Shown piece by piece: positions 8,612 to 17,325 of a stretch of 64,000 bases of DNA (positions within the stretch are counted from its first letter, which is position 1; each line of letters opens with the position of its first letter). The position numbers and the translations under genes were made by a program. This DNA is from Streptomyces lanatus. Lineage in GTDB: Bacteria; Actinomycetota; Actinomycetes; Streptomycetales; Streptomycetaceae. The notes beneath the pieces are model-generated. The model was not told where the DNA came from. It saw only the letters and a program-made list of their open reading frames with translations, and searched no databases. The stretch spans positions 16,555-80,554 of the forward strand of contig NZ_BNBM01000013.1 of NCBI RefSeq assembly GCF_014655715.1, given 5' to 3'.

Positions 8612-8647
8612 CTTGGGGCCCGGTTCCCCCCGGAACCGGGCCCCAAG
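8612..8647. terminator. Perfect 16-bp hairpin, bidirectional terminator
   Basis: Arms 8612-8627 and 8632-8647 are exact complements with a CCCC loop, starting 12 bases after the TPR stop codon and 26 bases before the end of the convergent PepSY gene. It is symmetrical and can serve both genes. Confidence 0.85.
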
Positions 8648-8672
8648 TCGTTCACTCCCCTTGCTCAGCCGT

Positions 8673-10073
8673 TCAGCTGCTGGGCTGCTTGGCCGCTCGG
8701 CCCCGCCGGTGCGCCACCTCTCCCAGGATCACGTCTACGACCACGAACGCCGCCAGCGAGATGCCCAGCAGCGGCACGAAGTAGCCGATCACGGCGACGA
8801 CCGCCACCAACGGGACCAGGATCTGCGGCGGCACCTGCTGCCAGGCGCCGCGTGGAATGGGCCGGCCGAAGGCGGAGTCCCGGCCGCGCTGCCACCACAT
8901 GCGGTAGCCCCACACGATCAGCAGGATCAGGGAGAGTGTGAGGCCCATCAGGAGGATCTGGTTGGCCAGGCCGAACAGGACCCCGGTGTGCAGGTCGATG
9001 CCCCAGCGGGTCAGCTTGGCGAGCACCGGATAGTCGGCGAACCGCAGCACATCGGTGACCTCGCCGGTCGCCGGGTCGATCGCGACCGAGTCCTGCTTCG
9101 TCGGCCAACTGCGCTGCACCTGGCTGACGACGTACGCGGACGAGGCGTCGGCGGGCGGCACGATCTCCACGGGGTCGCCGAGGCCCTCGGCGCGTGCCGC
9201 CGCGAGGACCTTGTCGAGGCCGACGCCGTGTTCGCCGCTTCCGCCGCTGGCGGCGGCGCCGCCATGGCCCCCGTGTTCCCCGCCCGTCGACGCCGAGATG
9301 GACGGGGTGGCCTGTCGGAGCGAGGTGCGCAGTTCGTCGATGTTGGCTCCGGCGTACGTCGACCAGGTCAGGCCGGTCGCGGAGAGGAAGAGGAAGCCGA
9401 GGGCGGCCCAGGCGCCGACGGTGCCGTGCAGGCCGAGGGTGCGGCGGCGTCCGCTGGTGCCCCGTACCTTGCGCAGGGCGCGGCGGCGGGAGAACCACAG
9501 CACCAGGCCGCCGGCCGCGATCACCCACAGCCAGCTGGCCGCGAGTTCGCTGTAGAGGCGGCCGGTCTCACCGAGACGCAGGTCGCGGTGGAACTCGTCG
9601 ATCCAGGTGCGCAGGGGCAGCGCGCCGGTCGAGCCGTACTGTTCGAGGGCGCCGCGCACCTCTGCGGTGTACGGGTCGACGAACACGGCCAGCTTGTGGT
9701 CGGCGTCGACGCCCTTGACGCCCGACAGCAGCACCCGGGTGGACTCGTCGTCCGCCGGGGAGGGCCGTACCGCCGACACGGTGCCCTCGGGGTGGGCCTT
9801 GCGGGCGGCGGCGACCTGTTCGGTGATCGGCAGTTTCTCGTCACCGACCGGGACGTACATCTCGTGCGCGTACACGAACTTCTCGGCCTGGAACGCGCCG
9901 GCGTACAGGAAGCCGGTGGCCGCGGCGACGAGCAGGAACGGCGCGACCAGGACGCCGGCGTAGAAGTGCAGGCGCAGGATCAGCGGGCGCAGCGGTGCCC
10001 ATCTGCGGGGTGACGGCGCCAGGGCGTCGGGTTGTGACGCCTCCGCCGGGGAGGTCGTGGGAGCGGTGGACAT
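8673..10073 (-). CDS. PepSY-TM (PiuB-like) integral membrane protein
   Basis: A 466-residue membrane protein with a short cytoplasmic N-terminus. The first membrane helix is LHFYAGVLVAPFLLVAAATGFLY (about 35-57), then an external PepSY domain, a helix pair near 175 and 225, a second external PepSY domain, and three C-terminal helices ending in a basic tail. This matches the PepSY-TM family linked to siderophore-iron reduction and uptake. A Gly/His/Ser-rich segment near residues 270-295 (STGGEHGGHGG and later HGVGLDK) interrupts the second external loop and might bind metal. It lies alone on its strand, and no siderophore gene is adjacent. Confidence 0.85.
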   Translation of the reverse strand: MSTAPTTSPAEASQPDALAPSPRRWAPLRPLILRLHFYAGVLVAPFLLVAAATGFLYAGAFQAEKFVYAHEMYVPVGDEKLPITEQVAAARKAHPEGTVSAVRPSPADDESTRVLLSGVKGVDADHKLAVFVDPYTAEVRGALEQYGSTGALPLRTWIDEFHRDLRLGETGRLYSELAASWLWVIAAGGLVLWFSRRRALRKVRGTSGRRRTLGLHGTVGAWAALGFLFLSATGLTWSTYAGANIDELRTSLRQATPSISASTGGEHGGHGGAAASGGSGEHGVGLDKVLAAARAEGLGDPVEIVPPADASSAYVVSQVQRSWPTKQDSVAIDPATGEVTDVLRFADYPVLAKLTRWGIDLHTGVLFGLANQILLMGLTLSLILLIVWGYRMWWQRGRDSAFGRPIPRGAWQQVPPQILVPLVAVVAVIGYFVPLLGISLAAFVVVDVILGEVAHRRGRAAKQPSS

Positions 10074-10189
10074 CGGCGGCTTCTCCGGGGATGGGGAGTG
10101 GGGAGTGCGGAGTTCTCTGGCGTGGCGTCCCAGTAGTCGGTAGGAGGAGGCGCCGAGTTCCCGTCACCTCAAGTGACGTACGCCACAAG

Positions 10190-10214
10190 GGAATCCGCCG
10201 GTGATACGTCCGTC
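10190..10214 (+). promoter_or_regulatory. Possible off-consensus SigR-type promoter before the deformylase
   Basis: GGAAT at 10190-10194 is followed after 17 bases by GTC at 10212-10214, against the consensus N18/19-GTT. It would give a leader of only about 10 bases. Weak. Confidence 0.25.
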
Positions 10215-10230
10215 ATGGCATCCTGGCGCG

Positions 10231-10878
10231 ATGGCACTTCCGAACCATCGCGCTCCGCTGGCCGAGCAGGTCGAGCAACTCCTGGCCACCGAGGGCCCGT
10301 TGCCCATCGTGGCGGCCGGCGACCCGGTGCTGCGGCGTCCCGCCGAGCGCTTCGAGGGGCAGCTGGCGCCCACGCTGCTGGCCCGCTTCGTGGAGGCCCT
10401 GCGCCTCACCATGCACGCGGCGCCGGGGGTCGGCCTCGCCGCGCCGCAGGTGGGTGTGGGGCTGCGGATCGCGGTGATCGAGGATCCGGCGCCGGTGCCG
10501 GAGGAGGTGGCCCTGGTGCGGGGGCGGGTGCCGCAGCCGTTCCGGGTGCTGGTGAACCCGTCGTACGACGGCGCGGGTTCCGCTCGTGCCGCGTTCTTCG
10601 AGGGCTGTCTGAGCGTCCCGGGCTATCAGGCGGTGGTGGCGCGGCCCGCCGAGGTGCGGCTGACCTGCGAGGACGAGCAGGGGAGCGCGGTGGACGAGGT
10701 GTTCTCGGGGTGGCCCGCCCGGATCGTGCAGCACGAGACGGACCACCTCGACGGCATGCTCTATCTGGACCGGGCCGAGCTGCGCTCACTGTCCTCCAAC
10801 CAGGCGATGGCGGAGTACTGGGCGCAGCCGGACCCGGGTGCGGCGGCCGGTGCCCTCGGCTTCGAACTGCCGCGCTGA
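10231..10878 (+). CDS. def: Peptide deformylase
   Basis: A 215-residue metallo-hydrolase that removes the formyl group from the initiator Met of new proteins. All three family motifs are present: GVGLAAPQ (about 66-73), EGCLS with the metal Cys (about 124-128), and QHETDH with the two metal His and catalytic Glu (about 167-172). ATG at 10231 is chosen; GTG at 10201 would add ten residues that are not conserved-looking. It stands alone rather than beside fmt, so it is probably an additional deformylase copy, as several streptomycetes have. It is convergent with the flavoprotein gene, with only five bases between the stops. Confidence 0.93.
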   Translation: MALPNHRAPLAEQVEQLLATEGPLPIVAAGDPVLRRPAERFEGQLAPTLLARFVEALRLTMHAAPGVGLAAPQVGVGLRIAVIEDPAPVPEEVALVRGRVPQPFRVLVNPSYDGAGSARAAFFEGCLSVPGYQAVVARPAEVRLTCEDEQGSAVDEVFSGWPARIVQHETDHLDGMLYLDRAELRSLSSNQAMAEYWAQPDPGAAAGALGFELPR

Positions 10879-10883
10879 GTACG

Positions 10884-12317
10884 TCAGTTGTCCCGGTACG
10901 ACTCCAGCAGCCGCAGCCACACCTCGCTGATCGTCGGGTACGACGGGACGGCGTGCCACAGCCTGCTGATCGGCACCTGTCCCACGACCGCGATCGTCGC
11001 CGAGTGGATCAGTTCGCCGACGCCGGGGCCGACGAAGGTCACTCCGAGGAGGATCTCGCGTTCCAGGTCGACGACCATGCGGGCGCGGCCCCGGTAGCCG
11101 TCGCCGTACAGGGACGCGCCGGAGACGGAGGCGAGGTCGTAGTCGACGGCGCGGACGCGGTGGCCGGCCTGTTCCGCCTCCGCCAGTGACAGGCCCACGG
11201 CGGCTGCCTCGGGGTCGGTGAAGACGACCTGGGGGACGGCGGCGTGGTCGGCGGTGGCGGTGTGGGCTCCCCAGGGGTCGGATTCGAGGATGGGGACCCC
11301 GGAGGCGCGGGCGGCGATGGCCGCGCCCGCGATGCGGGCCTGGTACTTGCCCTGGTGGGTGAGGAGGGCGCGGTGGTTGGCGTCGCCGACCGCGTACAGC
11401 CACTCGCTGCCGGTGACGCGCAGGCTGTCGTCGACCGCCAGCCAGGAGCCGGGCTCCAGGCCGATGGTGTCCAGGCCGATGTCGTCGGTGCGCGGGGCGC
11501 GTCCGGTGGCGAAGAGGATCTCGTCGGCCTCGATCCGGCCGCCCTGGTCGGTGACGACCACGACCGTGCCGTTCTCCCTGGTCACCGACTGGACCGAGGT
11601 CCCGGTGCGGACGTCCACGCCCGCCTCGGTGAGCGCGTCGGCGATCATTTCGCCGGCGAAGGGCTCCATGCGGTTCAGCAGGCCCTTGCCGCGGACGAGG
11701 AGGGTGACGCGCGAGCCGAGGGCCTGCCAGGCCGTGGCCATCTCGGTGGCGACCACTCCCCCGCCGACCACGACCAGCCGCCCGGGCACACTCTGGGCGC
11801 TGGTGGCCTCGCGGCTGGTCCAGGGCTTGATCTCGTCGAGTCCCGGCAGGTCGGGCAGCACGGCCCGGCTGCCGGTGCAGACGGCGACGGCATGCCGGGC
11901 GGTCAGGACATGCCGTGTGCCGTCGGGGCCGGTCACCTCCACCGTGCGGGGTCCGGCGAGGCGGCCGTGGCCGCGGTAGAAGTCGGCGCCGATGCTGTTC
12001 AGCCACTCGACCTGGCCGTCGTCGTGCCAGTCACCGGTGAACGCGTTGCGCCGGGCGAGGACCGCGGCCGCGTCCAGTGGGCCCTGTACGGCCTGACTGA
12101 GGCCCGGCAGGCGGCGGGCGTCGGCCTGGGCGAGGACCGGGCGCAGCAGGGCCTTGCTGGGCATGCACGCCCAGTACGAGCATTCGCCGCCGACGAGCTC
12201 GCTCTCCACCACCGCGGTGGCCAGTCCGGCCGCCCGGGTGCGGTCGGCGACGTTCTCGCCCACCGGCCCGGCTCCGAGCACCACGACGTCGTACGCGTTG
12301 GAATCCGTTTCCGTCAT
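10884..12317 (-). CDS. FAD/NAD(P) disulfide-oxidoreductase-like protein, His replaced by Tyr
   Basis: A 477-residue pyridine-nucleotide disulfide oxidoreductase. The FAD loop is VVLGAGPVGENVA (12-24), and the redox disulfide is C46-x4-C51 in GGECSYWACMPSK. NAD(P) binding is at VVVGGGVVATE, the FAD-closing motif is YAVGDAN, and a dimerisation domain follows. The C-terminal dyad, normally HPT-x-SE, reads YPTISE (Tyr about 460, Glu about 465), so the usual catalytic His is Tyr, as at the equivalent site in mercuric reductase. ATG at 12317 is preferred over the upstream start. It is divergent from thioredoxin across 128 bases. The substrate is unknown; it is not obviously thioredoxin reductase. 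Confidence 0.85.
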   Translation of the reverse strand: MTETDSNAYDVVVLGAGPVGENVADRTRAAGLATAVVESELVGGECSYWACMPSKALLRPVLAQADARRLPGLSQAVQGPLDAAAVLARRNAFTGDWHDDGQVEWLNSIGADFYRGHGRLAGPRTVEVTGPDGTRHVLTARHAVAVCTGSRAVLPDLPGLDEIKPWTSREATSAQSVPGRLVVVGGGVVATEMATAWQALGSRVTLLVRGKGLLNRMEPFAGEMIADALTEAGVDVRTGTSVQSVTRENGTVVVVTDQGGRIEADEILFATGRAPRTDDIGLDTIGLEPGSWLAVDDSLRVTGSEWLYAVGDANHRALLTHQGKYQARIAGAAIAARASGVPILESDPWGAHTATADHAAVPQVVFTDPEAAAVGLSLAEAEQAGHRVRAVDYDLASVSGASLYGDGYRGRARMVVDLEREILLGVTFVGPGVGELIHSATIAVVGQVPISRLWHAVPSYPTISEVWLRLLESYRDN

Positions 12318-12367
12318 GCGCTCAGTCTTACGGGTGGTGTGCGACGTGGCCACACGGGTACGCGCGC

Positions 12368-12393
12368 GGAATACGTGACCGTACGGTCGTGTT
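12368..12393 (+). promoter_or_regulatory. SigR-type promoter for thioredoxin (GGAAT-N18-GTT)
   Basis: GGAAT at 12368-12372, 18 bases, GTT at 12391-12393: an exact SigR consensus about 53 bases upstream of the thioredoxin ATG. Thioredoxin genes are classic SigR targets in Streptomyces. Confidence 0.75.
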
Positions 12394-12445
12394 GTCGCCG
12401 ACGGCTTCGCCCGTACACCAGCAAGAGGGATTGAGGGATAACGCC

Positions 12446-12832
<387 letters not shown>

Positions 12833-12835
12833 GGC

Positions 12836-14272
12836 CTAGAAGGGGTACGCAGCCACGTCGCCGCGCACCGTCGTCCAGCGCACGTCGGTGAACGCCTCCA
12901 GGTTGGCCTCGCCACCGAACCGGGCCCCGGTGCCGGAAGCGGCGATGCCTCCGAAGGGGGCGACGGCCTCGTCGTTCACGGTCTGGTCGTTGATGTGCAC
13001 GATCCCGGTCGGGATCCGCTCGGCCAGATCCAGGCCGCGGGCGGCGTCGCCGGTGACGATGCCGAGGGAGAGGCCGTAGGAGCTGGCGGCGGCGAGCGCG
13101 GCGGCCTCGTCGGCGGTGGCGAAGGGGCGTACCGGCGCGACCGGGCCGAAGACCTCCTCGGCGTACGCGGGGGTGTCGTCGTCGACACCGGCGAGCACGG
13201 TCGGCCGGTAGAAGAGCTGCTCATGGGTGCCGCCGGCCGCGAGCTTGGCGCCCCGGGATGTGCTGGCCTCCACCAGGCCGTGCACCTTGCCCAGTTGACC
13301 GGCGTCGATGAGCGGGCCGAGGTGGACCTGGGCGCGGTGCGGGTCGCCGACGGCGAGGGCGTCGGCCTTGGCCGCGAGGCGCTCGACGTACTCCTCGTAG
13401 AGGGACTCGTGGACGAGGTGGCGGCCGGTCGTCATGCAGATCTGGCCCTGGTGGAAGAAGGAACCCCAGGCCGCCGTGGAGATCACGGCCTCGATGTCGG
13501 CGTCCTCCAGCACGATCAGGGCGGAGTTGCCGCCCAGCTCCAGATGCGCGCGCTTGAGATGGCGTCCGGCGGCCTCGCCGACGGCCCGGCCCGCGCCGGT
13601 GGAGCCGGTGAAGGAGATGACCGGCACCCGCGGGTCGGCGACGAGGGCCTGGCCCGCCTCGGGGCCGCCCGGCAGGACGTGCAGCAGCCCCTCGGGCAGA
13701 CCGGCCTCGGCGAAGACCGCGGCGAGGGACAGGCCGCCGCAGATCGCCGTGCGGGGGTCCGGCTTCAGCACAACGCCGTTGCCGAGCGCGAGGGCGGGGG
13801 CCACGGAACGTATGGACAGGATCAGCGGGGCGTTGAACGGCGCGATGACGCCGACGACACCGACCGGCACCCGGCGTGTGTACGAAAGCCGGGGCGCCTC
13901 GCTGGGCAGGACCTGTCCGGCAGGGCGGGAGGCGAGGGCGGCGGCCTCGTAGCACTCCTGGGCGGCGACGTGCAGCTCGAAGTCGGCCTTGCCGGGGATG
14001 GAGCCGGACTCGCGGACGAGCCATTCGCGCAGTTCGTCGGCGTGCGCGGTGAACAGGTCGCCGGCCTTGCGCAGGACGGAGGCGCGCACGAAGTGCGGGA
14101 CGCGCGCCCACTCGGTCTGGGCGGTGCGGGCGGCCTCGGCGGCGGTGGCGATGTCCTCGGCACCGGCCAGGGTGACGCTGCCGAGCGTGTCGCCGGTGGC
14201 GGGCTCGGTGACGGCGTACTCGCCTCCCGCGAGGGTGCGGGGCTGCCAGGTCCTGGGGTCGAGCAACGGCAT
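12836..14272 (-). CDS. Aldehyde dehydrogenase, benzaldehyde/vanillin type
   Basis: A 478-residue NAD(P)-dependent aldehyde dehydrogenase. The catalytic Cys is in GQICMTTGR and the general-base Glu in LELGGNS. The cofactor strand SFTGSTGAG and the EEVFGPVAPV segment are also clear. It most resembles the benzaldehyde/vanillin/4-hydroxybenzaldehyde dehydrogenase branch (oxidation of an aromatic aldehyde to the acid). It follows pobA on the same strand with a 31-base gap, so the pair would turn 4-hydroxybenzaldehyde into 4-hydroxybenzoate and then protocatechuate. ATG at 14272 is the natural start; the longer frame upstream overlaps pobA. Confidence 0.88.
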   Translation of the reverse strand: MPLLDPRTWQPRTLAGGEYAVTEPATGDTLGSVTLAGAEDIATAAEAARTAQTEWARVPHFVRASVLRKAGDLFTAHADELREWLVRESGSIPGKADFELHVAAQECYEAAALASRPAGQVLPSEAPRLSYTRRVPVGVVGVIAPFNAPLILSIRSVAPALALGNGVVLKPDPRTAICGGLSLAAVFAEAGLPEGLLHVLPGGPEAGQALVADPRVPVISFTGSTGAGRAVGEAAGRHLKRAHLELGGNSALIVLEDADIEAVISTAAWGSFFHQGQICMTTGRHLVHESLYEEYVERLAAKADALAVGDPHRAQVHLGPLIDAGQLGKVHGLVEASTSRGAKLAAGGTHEQLFYRPTVLAGVDDDTPAYAEEVFGPVAPVRPFATADEAAALAAASSYGLSLGIVTGDAARGLDLAERIPTGIVHINDQTVNDEAVAPFGGIAASGTGARFGGEANLEAFTDVRWTTVRGDVAAYPF

Positions 14273-14303
14273 TGCGACTCTCCGTTCGATCACCGGGCGG
14301 GAC

Positions 14304-15482
14304 TCACACGGGGAGTGGAAGTCCCGCGTAGTTCGTCGCCAGTTCGGCGGCGGCGTGGCGGGATGCGGTGATCCGGCGCAGACGTGCGAGCTGCATCCGG
14401 TGGTCGAACGCATCCCCGTCTGGTTGAGCATGCAACATCTTAGTCATGTCATCCGAGAAGCGGGTGGCCTGCCACACACGCTGAAGGCACAACTCCGAGT
14501 ACCTGTCGAGAAGCTGTGTGTCGCCTGTGCGATGCAGCCGGGTGAGGCCGCGGGCCAGCACCCGTACGTCCGACACCGCGAGGTTGAGGCCCTTGGCGCC
14601 GGTCGGCGGGACGATGTGGGCGGCGTCCCCGGCGAGCAGAAGGCGGCCGTGCCGCATGGGTTCATGCACATAACTCCGCATCGTCGTCACCGACTTGGAC
14701 ATGATGGGGCCGCGGTGCAGGGTCCAGTCGCCGTCGATCGCGAAGCGCGCGGCGAGTTCGTCCCAGATGCGGTCGTCGGGCCAGTCGTCGGGGTCGGTGC
14801 CGTTGGGGACCTGGAGGTAGAGCCGGGACACGGTCGGTGAGCGCATGCTGTGCAGGGCGAAGCCCCTCTCGCCGCGCGCGTAGATCAACTCATCGCCGGA
14901 CGGGGCGACTTCGGCGAGGACGCCGAGCCAGGAGTAGGGATAGTCGTGCGCGTAGGAGCGGGCGGTTCCGGCGGGGAAGGCGTCGCGGGAGACTCCGTGG
15001 TAGCCGTCGCAGCCGGCAACCCAGTCGCAGGTCAGCGTCCGCTCGCGGCCCTCGTGCCGGAACCGTACGACGGGCGTGGCGCTCTCCGGCTTCTCGACGG
15101 CGAGCGCCTCGGCCTCGTACAACAGCGGTGGCCCGTCGGCGAGTTGGAGGGCGACGAGGTCCTTCACGATCTCGGTCTGCGCGTAGATCGTCACCGTACG
15201 GCCGCCGGTGAGGGCCGGGAAGTCGATGTGGTGGCGTTCCCGCTCGAAGCGCAGCTCGATGCCCTGGTGCACCAGGCCTTCGCGCTCCAGCCGCTCGGCG
15301 GCGCCGGCCTCGCGCAGCGCGTCGACCGTGCCCTGCTCCAGCATCCCGGCCCGCTGGCGCTGCTCGACATACTCCCGGGTCCTGGCCTCCAGGACCACGC
15401 AGTCGATACCCGCGCGGTGCAGCAGCCGGGCGAGGAGCAGTCCGGCGGGACCGCCGCCGATGATGCCGACCGTCGTGCGCAT
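14304..15482 (-). CDS. pobA: 4-hydroxybenzoate 3-monooxygenase
   Basis: A 392-residue FAD monooxygenase that hydroxylates 4-hydroxybenzoate to protocatechuate with NAD(P)H. It shows GIIGGGPAGLLLARLL at the N-terminus for FAD, the RQRAGMLEQGTVD block typical of PobA, the CDGYHGVSR DG motif, and LAGDAAHIVPPTGAKGLNLA as the second FAD motif. Length and spacing match the family throughout. It is preceded by AGGAGG. It lies between a LacI-type regulator (64 bases upstream) and the aldehyde dehydrogenase (31 bases downstream), all on one strand. The protocatechuate ring-cleavage genes are not in the window. Confidence 0.95.
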   Translation of the reverse strand: MRTTVGIIGGGPAGLLLARLLHRAGIDCVVLEARTREYVEQRQRAGMLEQGTVDALREAGAAERLEREGLVHQGIELRFERERHHIDFPALTGGRTVTIYAQTEIVKDLVALQLADGPPLLYEAEALAVEKPESATPVVRFRHEGRERTLTCDWVAGCDGYHGVSRDAFPAGTARSYAHDYPYSWLGVLAEVAPSGDELIYARGERGFALHSMRSPTVSRLYLQVPNGTDPDDWPDDRIWDELAARFAIDGDWTLHRGPIMSKSVTTMRSYVHEPMRHGRLLLAGDAAHIVPPTGAKGLNLAVSDVRVLARGLTRLHRTGDTQLLDRYSELCLQRVWQATRFSDDMTKMLHAQPDGDAFDHRMQLARLRRITASRHAAAELATNYAGLPLPV

Positions 15483-15546
15483 CCGTACGCCTCCTGGCTT
15501 TCGACGGTACGTCGGCCGGGCCGCCGGGGCCTGCCGGCGACGGGGC

Positions 15547-16581
15547 TCAGCTGGAGTCGCGGTGCACCACCGTCGCCCCCAGCACCCTGTGCGTTCCGGG
15601 CGCTGCGCCGGGGTCGCGCACCGCGCGGTCGACCAGCTCCGCGAGGTCGCGGCCGGACGGCAGCTCGATGTGGACGGTGCTCAGCCTAGGCCGCAGCAGC
15701 CGTCCGAGCATCAGGTCGTCGGCACCGATGACGGCGACTTCGGCGGGGATCCGGACGCCCCCGTCCTTCAGGGCGCGCGTCAGCAGCATCGCGTACTCGT
15801 CGTTGTAGGCGAACACCGCGTCGAGGCCGAGGTCGCGCCAGCGGGCGGCGAGGCGGGCGGCGGACTCCTCGTCGTAGGCGAGGGGCAGCGTGGTCACGGC
15901 GGCGTCCGTGCCGTGCAGGGCGCGGCGCACGCCTTCGAGGCGGGGCGCCGAGAATGCCTCCAGGCCGTCCTCCTCGGGCACGACGACACCGATACGGCGC
16001 CTGCCGCGGTCGTACAGATGGCTGCCGGCGCAGTGGCCCACGGCCTCGTAGTCCATCACCAGGGCGTGGGCACCCTCGACGGATTCGGGGCCGAGTGTGA
16101 CCACGGCGCGGGCGCCGGAGCGCTTGAGCACGGTGACGCCCTTCGGGCCGAGTCCCGCCCCCGACACCAGGACGGCGACGGGGCGCAGCTCGGCCCAGGC
16201 GCGGGCGGCCTCGTCGCCGTGCAGGCCGACGCTGCCGTGCTGGACGACGGTGTAGTCGAGGCGGCCGAGGGCCAGCTGGAGGTCGCTGAGGAAGTGGCTG
16301 TAGAGATGGCCGGCGGCGAAGCTCGGCGTGGGCATCAGGACCATGCGGCTGTGCCCGGCGCGCAGGCTGCGGGCCGCGGCGTGCGGGACGTAGCCGAGTT
16401 CCTTCGCGGCCTCGTGGACCCGGCGGCGGGTGGGTTCACTGATCCGGACGGCACTGGTGTTGTTCAGGACGTAGGAGACGGTCGCGCGCGAGACGCCGGC
16501 CAGGCGGGCCACATCGGCGCTCGTGGGTACCGAGCGCGTTGCGGGGAAAGCGGGCGCGGGCGTTTTCGGTATCTGCACCAT
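15547..16581 (-). CDS. LacI-family transcriptional regulator
   Basis: A 344-residue regulator with an N-terminal LacI helix-turn-helix (SADVARLAGVSRATVSYVLNN, preceded by an unusual 20-residue extension) and a periplasmic-binding-protein-like sensor domain ending in VHIELPSGRDLAELVDRAV. ATG at 16581 is used; another in-frame ATG at 16593 is possible. It lies 64 bases upstream of pobA on the same strand, so it may be co-transcribed with and control pobA and the aldehyde dehydrogenase. That would be unusual, because known pobA regulators belong to other families. A short palindrome overlaps its start region. Confidence 0.88.
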   Translation of the reverse strand: MVQIPKTPAPAFPATRSVPTSADVARLAGVSRATVSYVLNNTSAVRISEPTRRRVHEAAKELGYVPHAAARSLRAGHSRMVLMPTPSFAAGHLYSHFLSDLQLALGRLDYTVVQHGSVGLHGDEAARAWAELRPVAVLVSGAGLGPKGVTVLKRSGARAVVTLGPESVEGAHALVMDYEAVGHCAGSHLYDRGRRRIGVVVPEEDGLEAFSAPRLEGVRRALHGTDAAVTTLPLAYDEESAARLAARWRDLGLDAVFAYNDEYAMLLTRALKDGGVRIPAEVAVIGADDLMLGRLLRPRLSTVHIELPSGRDLAELVDRAVRDPGAAPGTHRVLGATVVHRDSS

Positions 16582-16597
16582 GACGTACCGCATCTTT

Positions 16598-16610
16598 GCA
16601 GAAGCTCTGC
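16598..16610. promoter_or_regulatory. Short palindrome in front of the LacI gene, possible operator
   Basis: GCAGA-AGC-TCTGC, with perfect 5-bp arms, lies 17 bases upstream of the LacI ATG at 16581. LacI-family operators are short palindromes like this and autorepression is common. Could be chance in GC-rich DNA. Confidence 0.3.
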
Positions 16611-16639
16611 GTGGACCTCCGGCCAGGGCCCCCGCCCGT

Positions 16640-17305
16640 TCACCCCACTGTGCGCGTCACCCGGTCGACCAGGTCGAGCCAACCCTTCTCCAGGCGCTCC
16701 ATGGGCATCCCGCACTGCCTGGTCAGGTGGTTGATCAGGGCGGGGTCCAGATACGCCAGGAGCGTCTGGGCGAGGAGGTCGCAGTCGGCATCGGGGTCGA
16801 TCTGCCGCAGCAGCACCGTGACATGGGTGCGCAGGGCCTGGACCGAGGGGTGGGAGTACCGGCGGGTCGGCTCCGGCTGGGCCGCCAGTTCCAGGTCCAG
16901 CCGGTCGACCGCGCGGTAGAGGACCGCCACGCCGAACGCCCTCAGCCGCTCGACGGGCGGGGCGCCCGGGCCGAGCGGCGGTGGGCCGCCGAGGAAGTCG
17001 GCCTGGAGATTGCGCGCGGAGTGGTCGAGCAGGGCCGTCAGCAGGCCGGTGCGGTCGCCGAAGCGGCGGAAGACCGTCCCTTTGCCCACGCCCGCCTCCG
17101 CGGCCACGGCCTCCATGGTGACCCCGGCCGCGCCGTGCTCCGCGATCAGCCGCGCGGCGGCGTCCAGCAGCCGGGCGCGGTTGCGGGCGGCGTCGGCACG
17201 CAGACAGGGCTCGTCTGGGGCGGAGCCGACCTCCAGCAACTGGGGCCCGCCGAGGGGCTCCTGTGGCTCCTGCGGCTTCGGGAAGGGCGGCTCGGATGCG
17301 GACAT
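16640..17305 (-). CDS. TetR-family transcriptional regulator
   Basis: A 221-residue regulator. After a Pro-rich stretch of about 40 residues comes the TetR domain (RLIAEHGAAGVTMEAVAAEAGVGKGTVFRRFGDRTGLL), then a ligand-binding helical domain with EPTRRYSHPSVQALRTHV, typical of the actinobacterial QacR-like group. ATG at 17305 is preferred to the upstream TTG. It is divergent from an FMN reductase gene. Two near-identical palindromes with GGACC half-sites lie in the 131-base intergenic region, so it should repress that gene and probably itself. Ligands of such regulators are often quinones or other electrophiles. Confidence 0.9.
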   Translation of the reverse strand: MSASEPPFPKPQEPQEPLGGPQLLEVGSAPDEPCLRADAARNRARLLDAAARLIAEHGAAGVTMEAVAAEAGVGKGTVFRRFGDRTGLLTALLDHSARNLQADFLGGPPPLGPGAPPVERLRAFGVAVLYRAVDRLDLELAAQPEPTRRYSHPSVQALRTHVTVLLRQIDPDADCDLLAQTLLAYLDPALINHLTRQCGMPMERLEKGWLDLVDRVTRTVG

Positions 17306-17325
17306 GAAGCCAGAGTAAAGCATCG

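Noticed and set aside
11244..12434. 396-residue plus-strand frame opposite the flavoprotein
   Set aside because: Low-complexity Gly/Asp/Ala composition with no motifs; it is antisense to a gene with clear FAD and Cys motifs.
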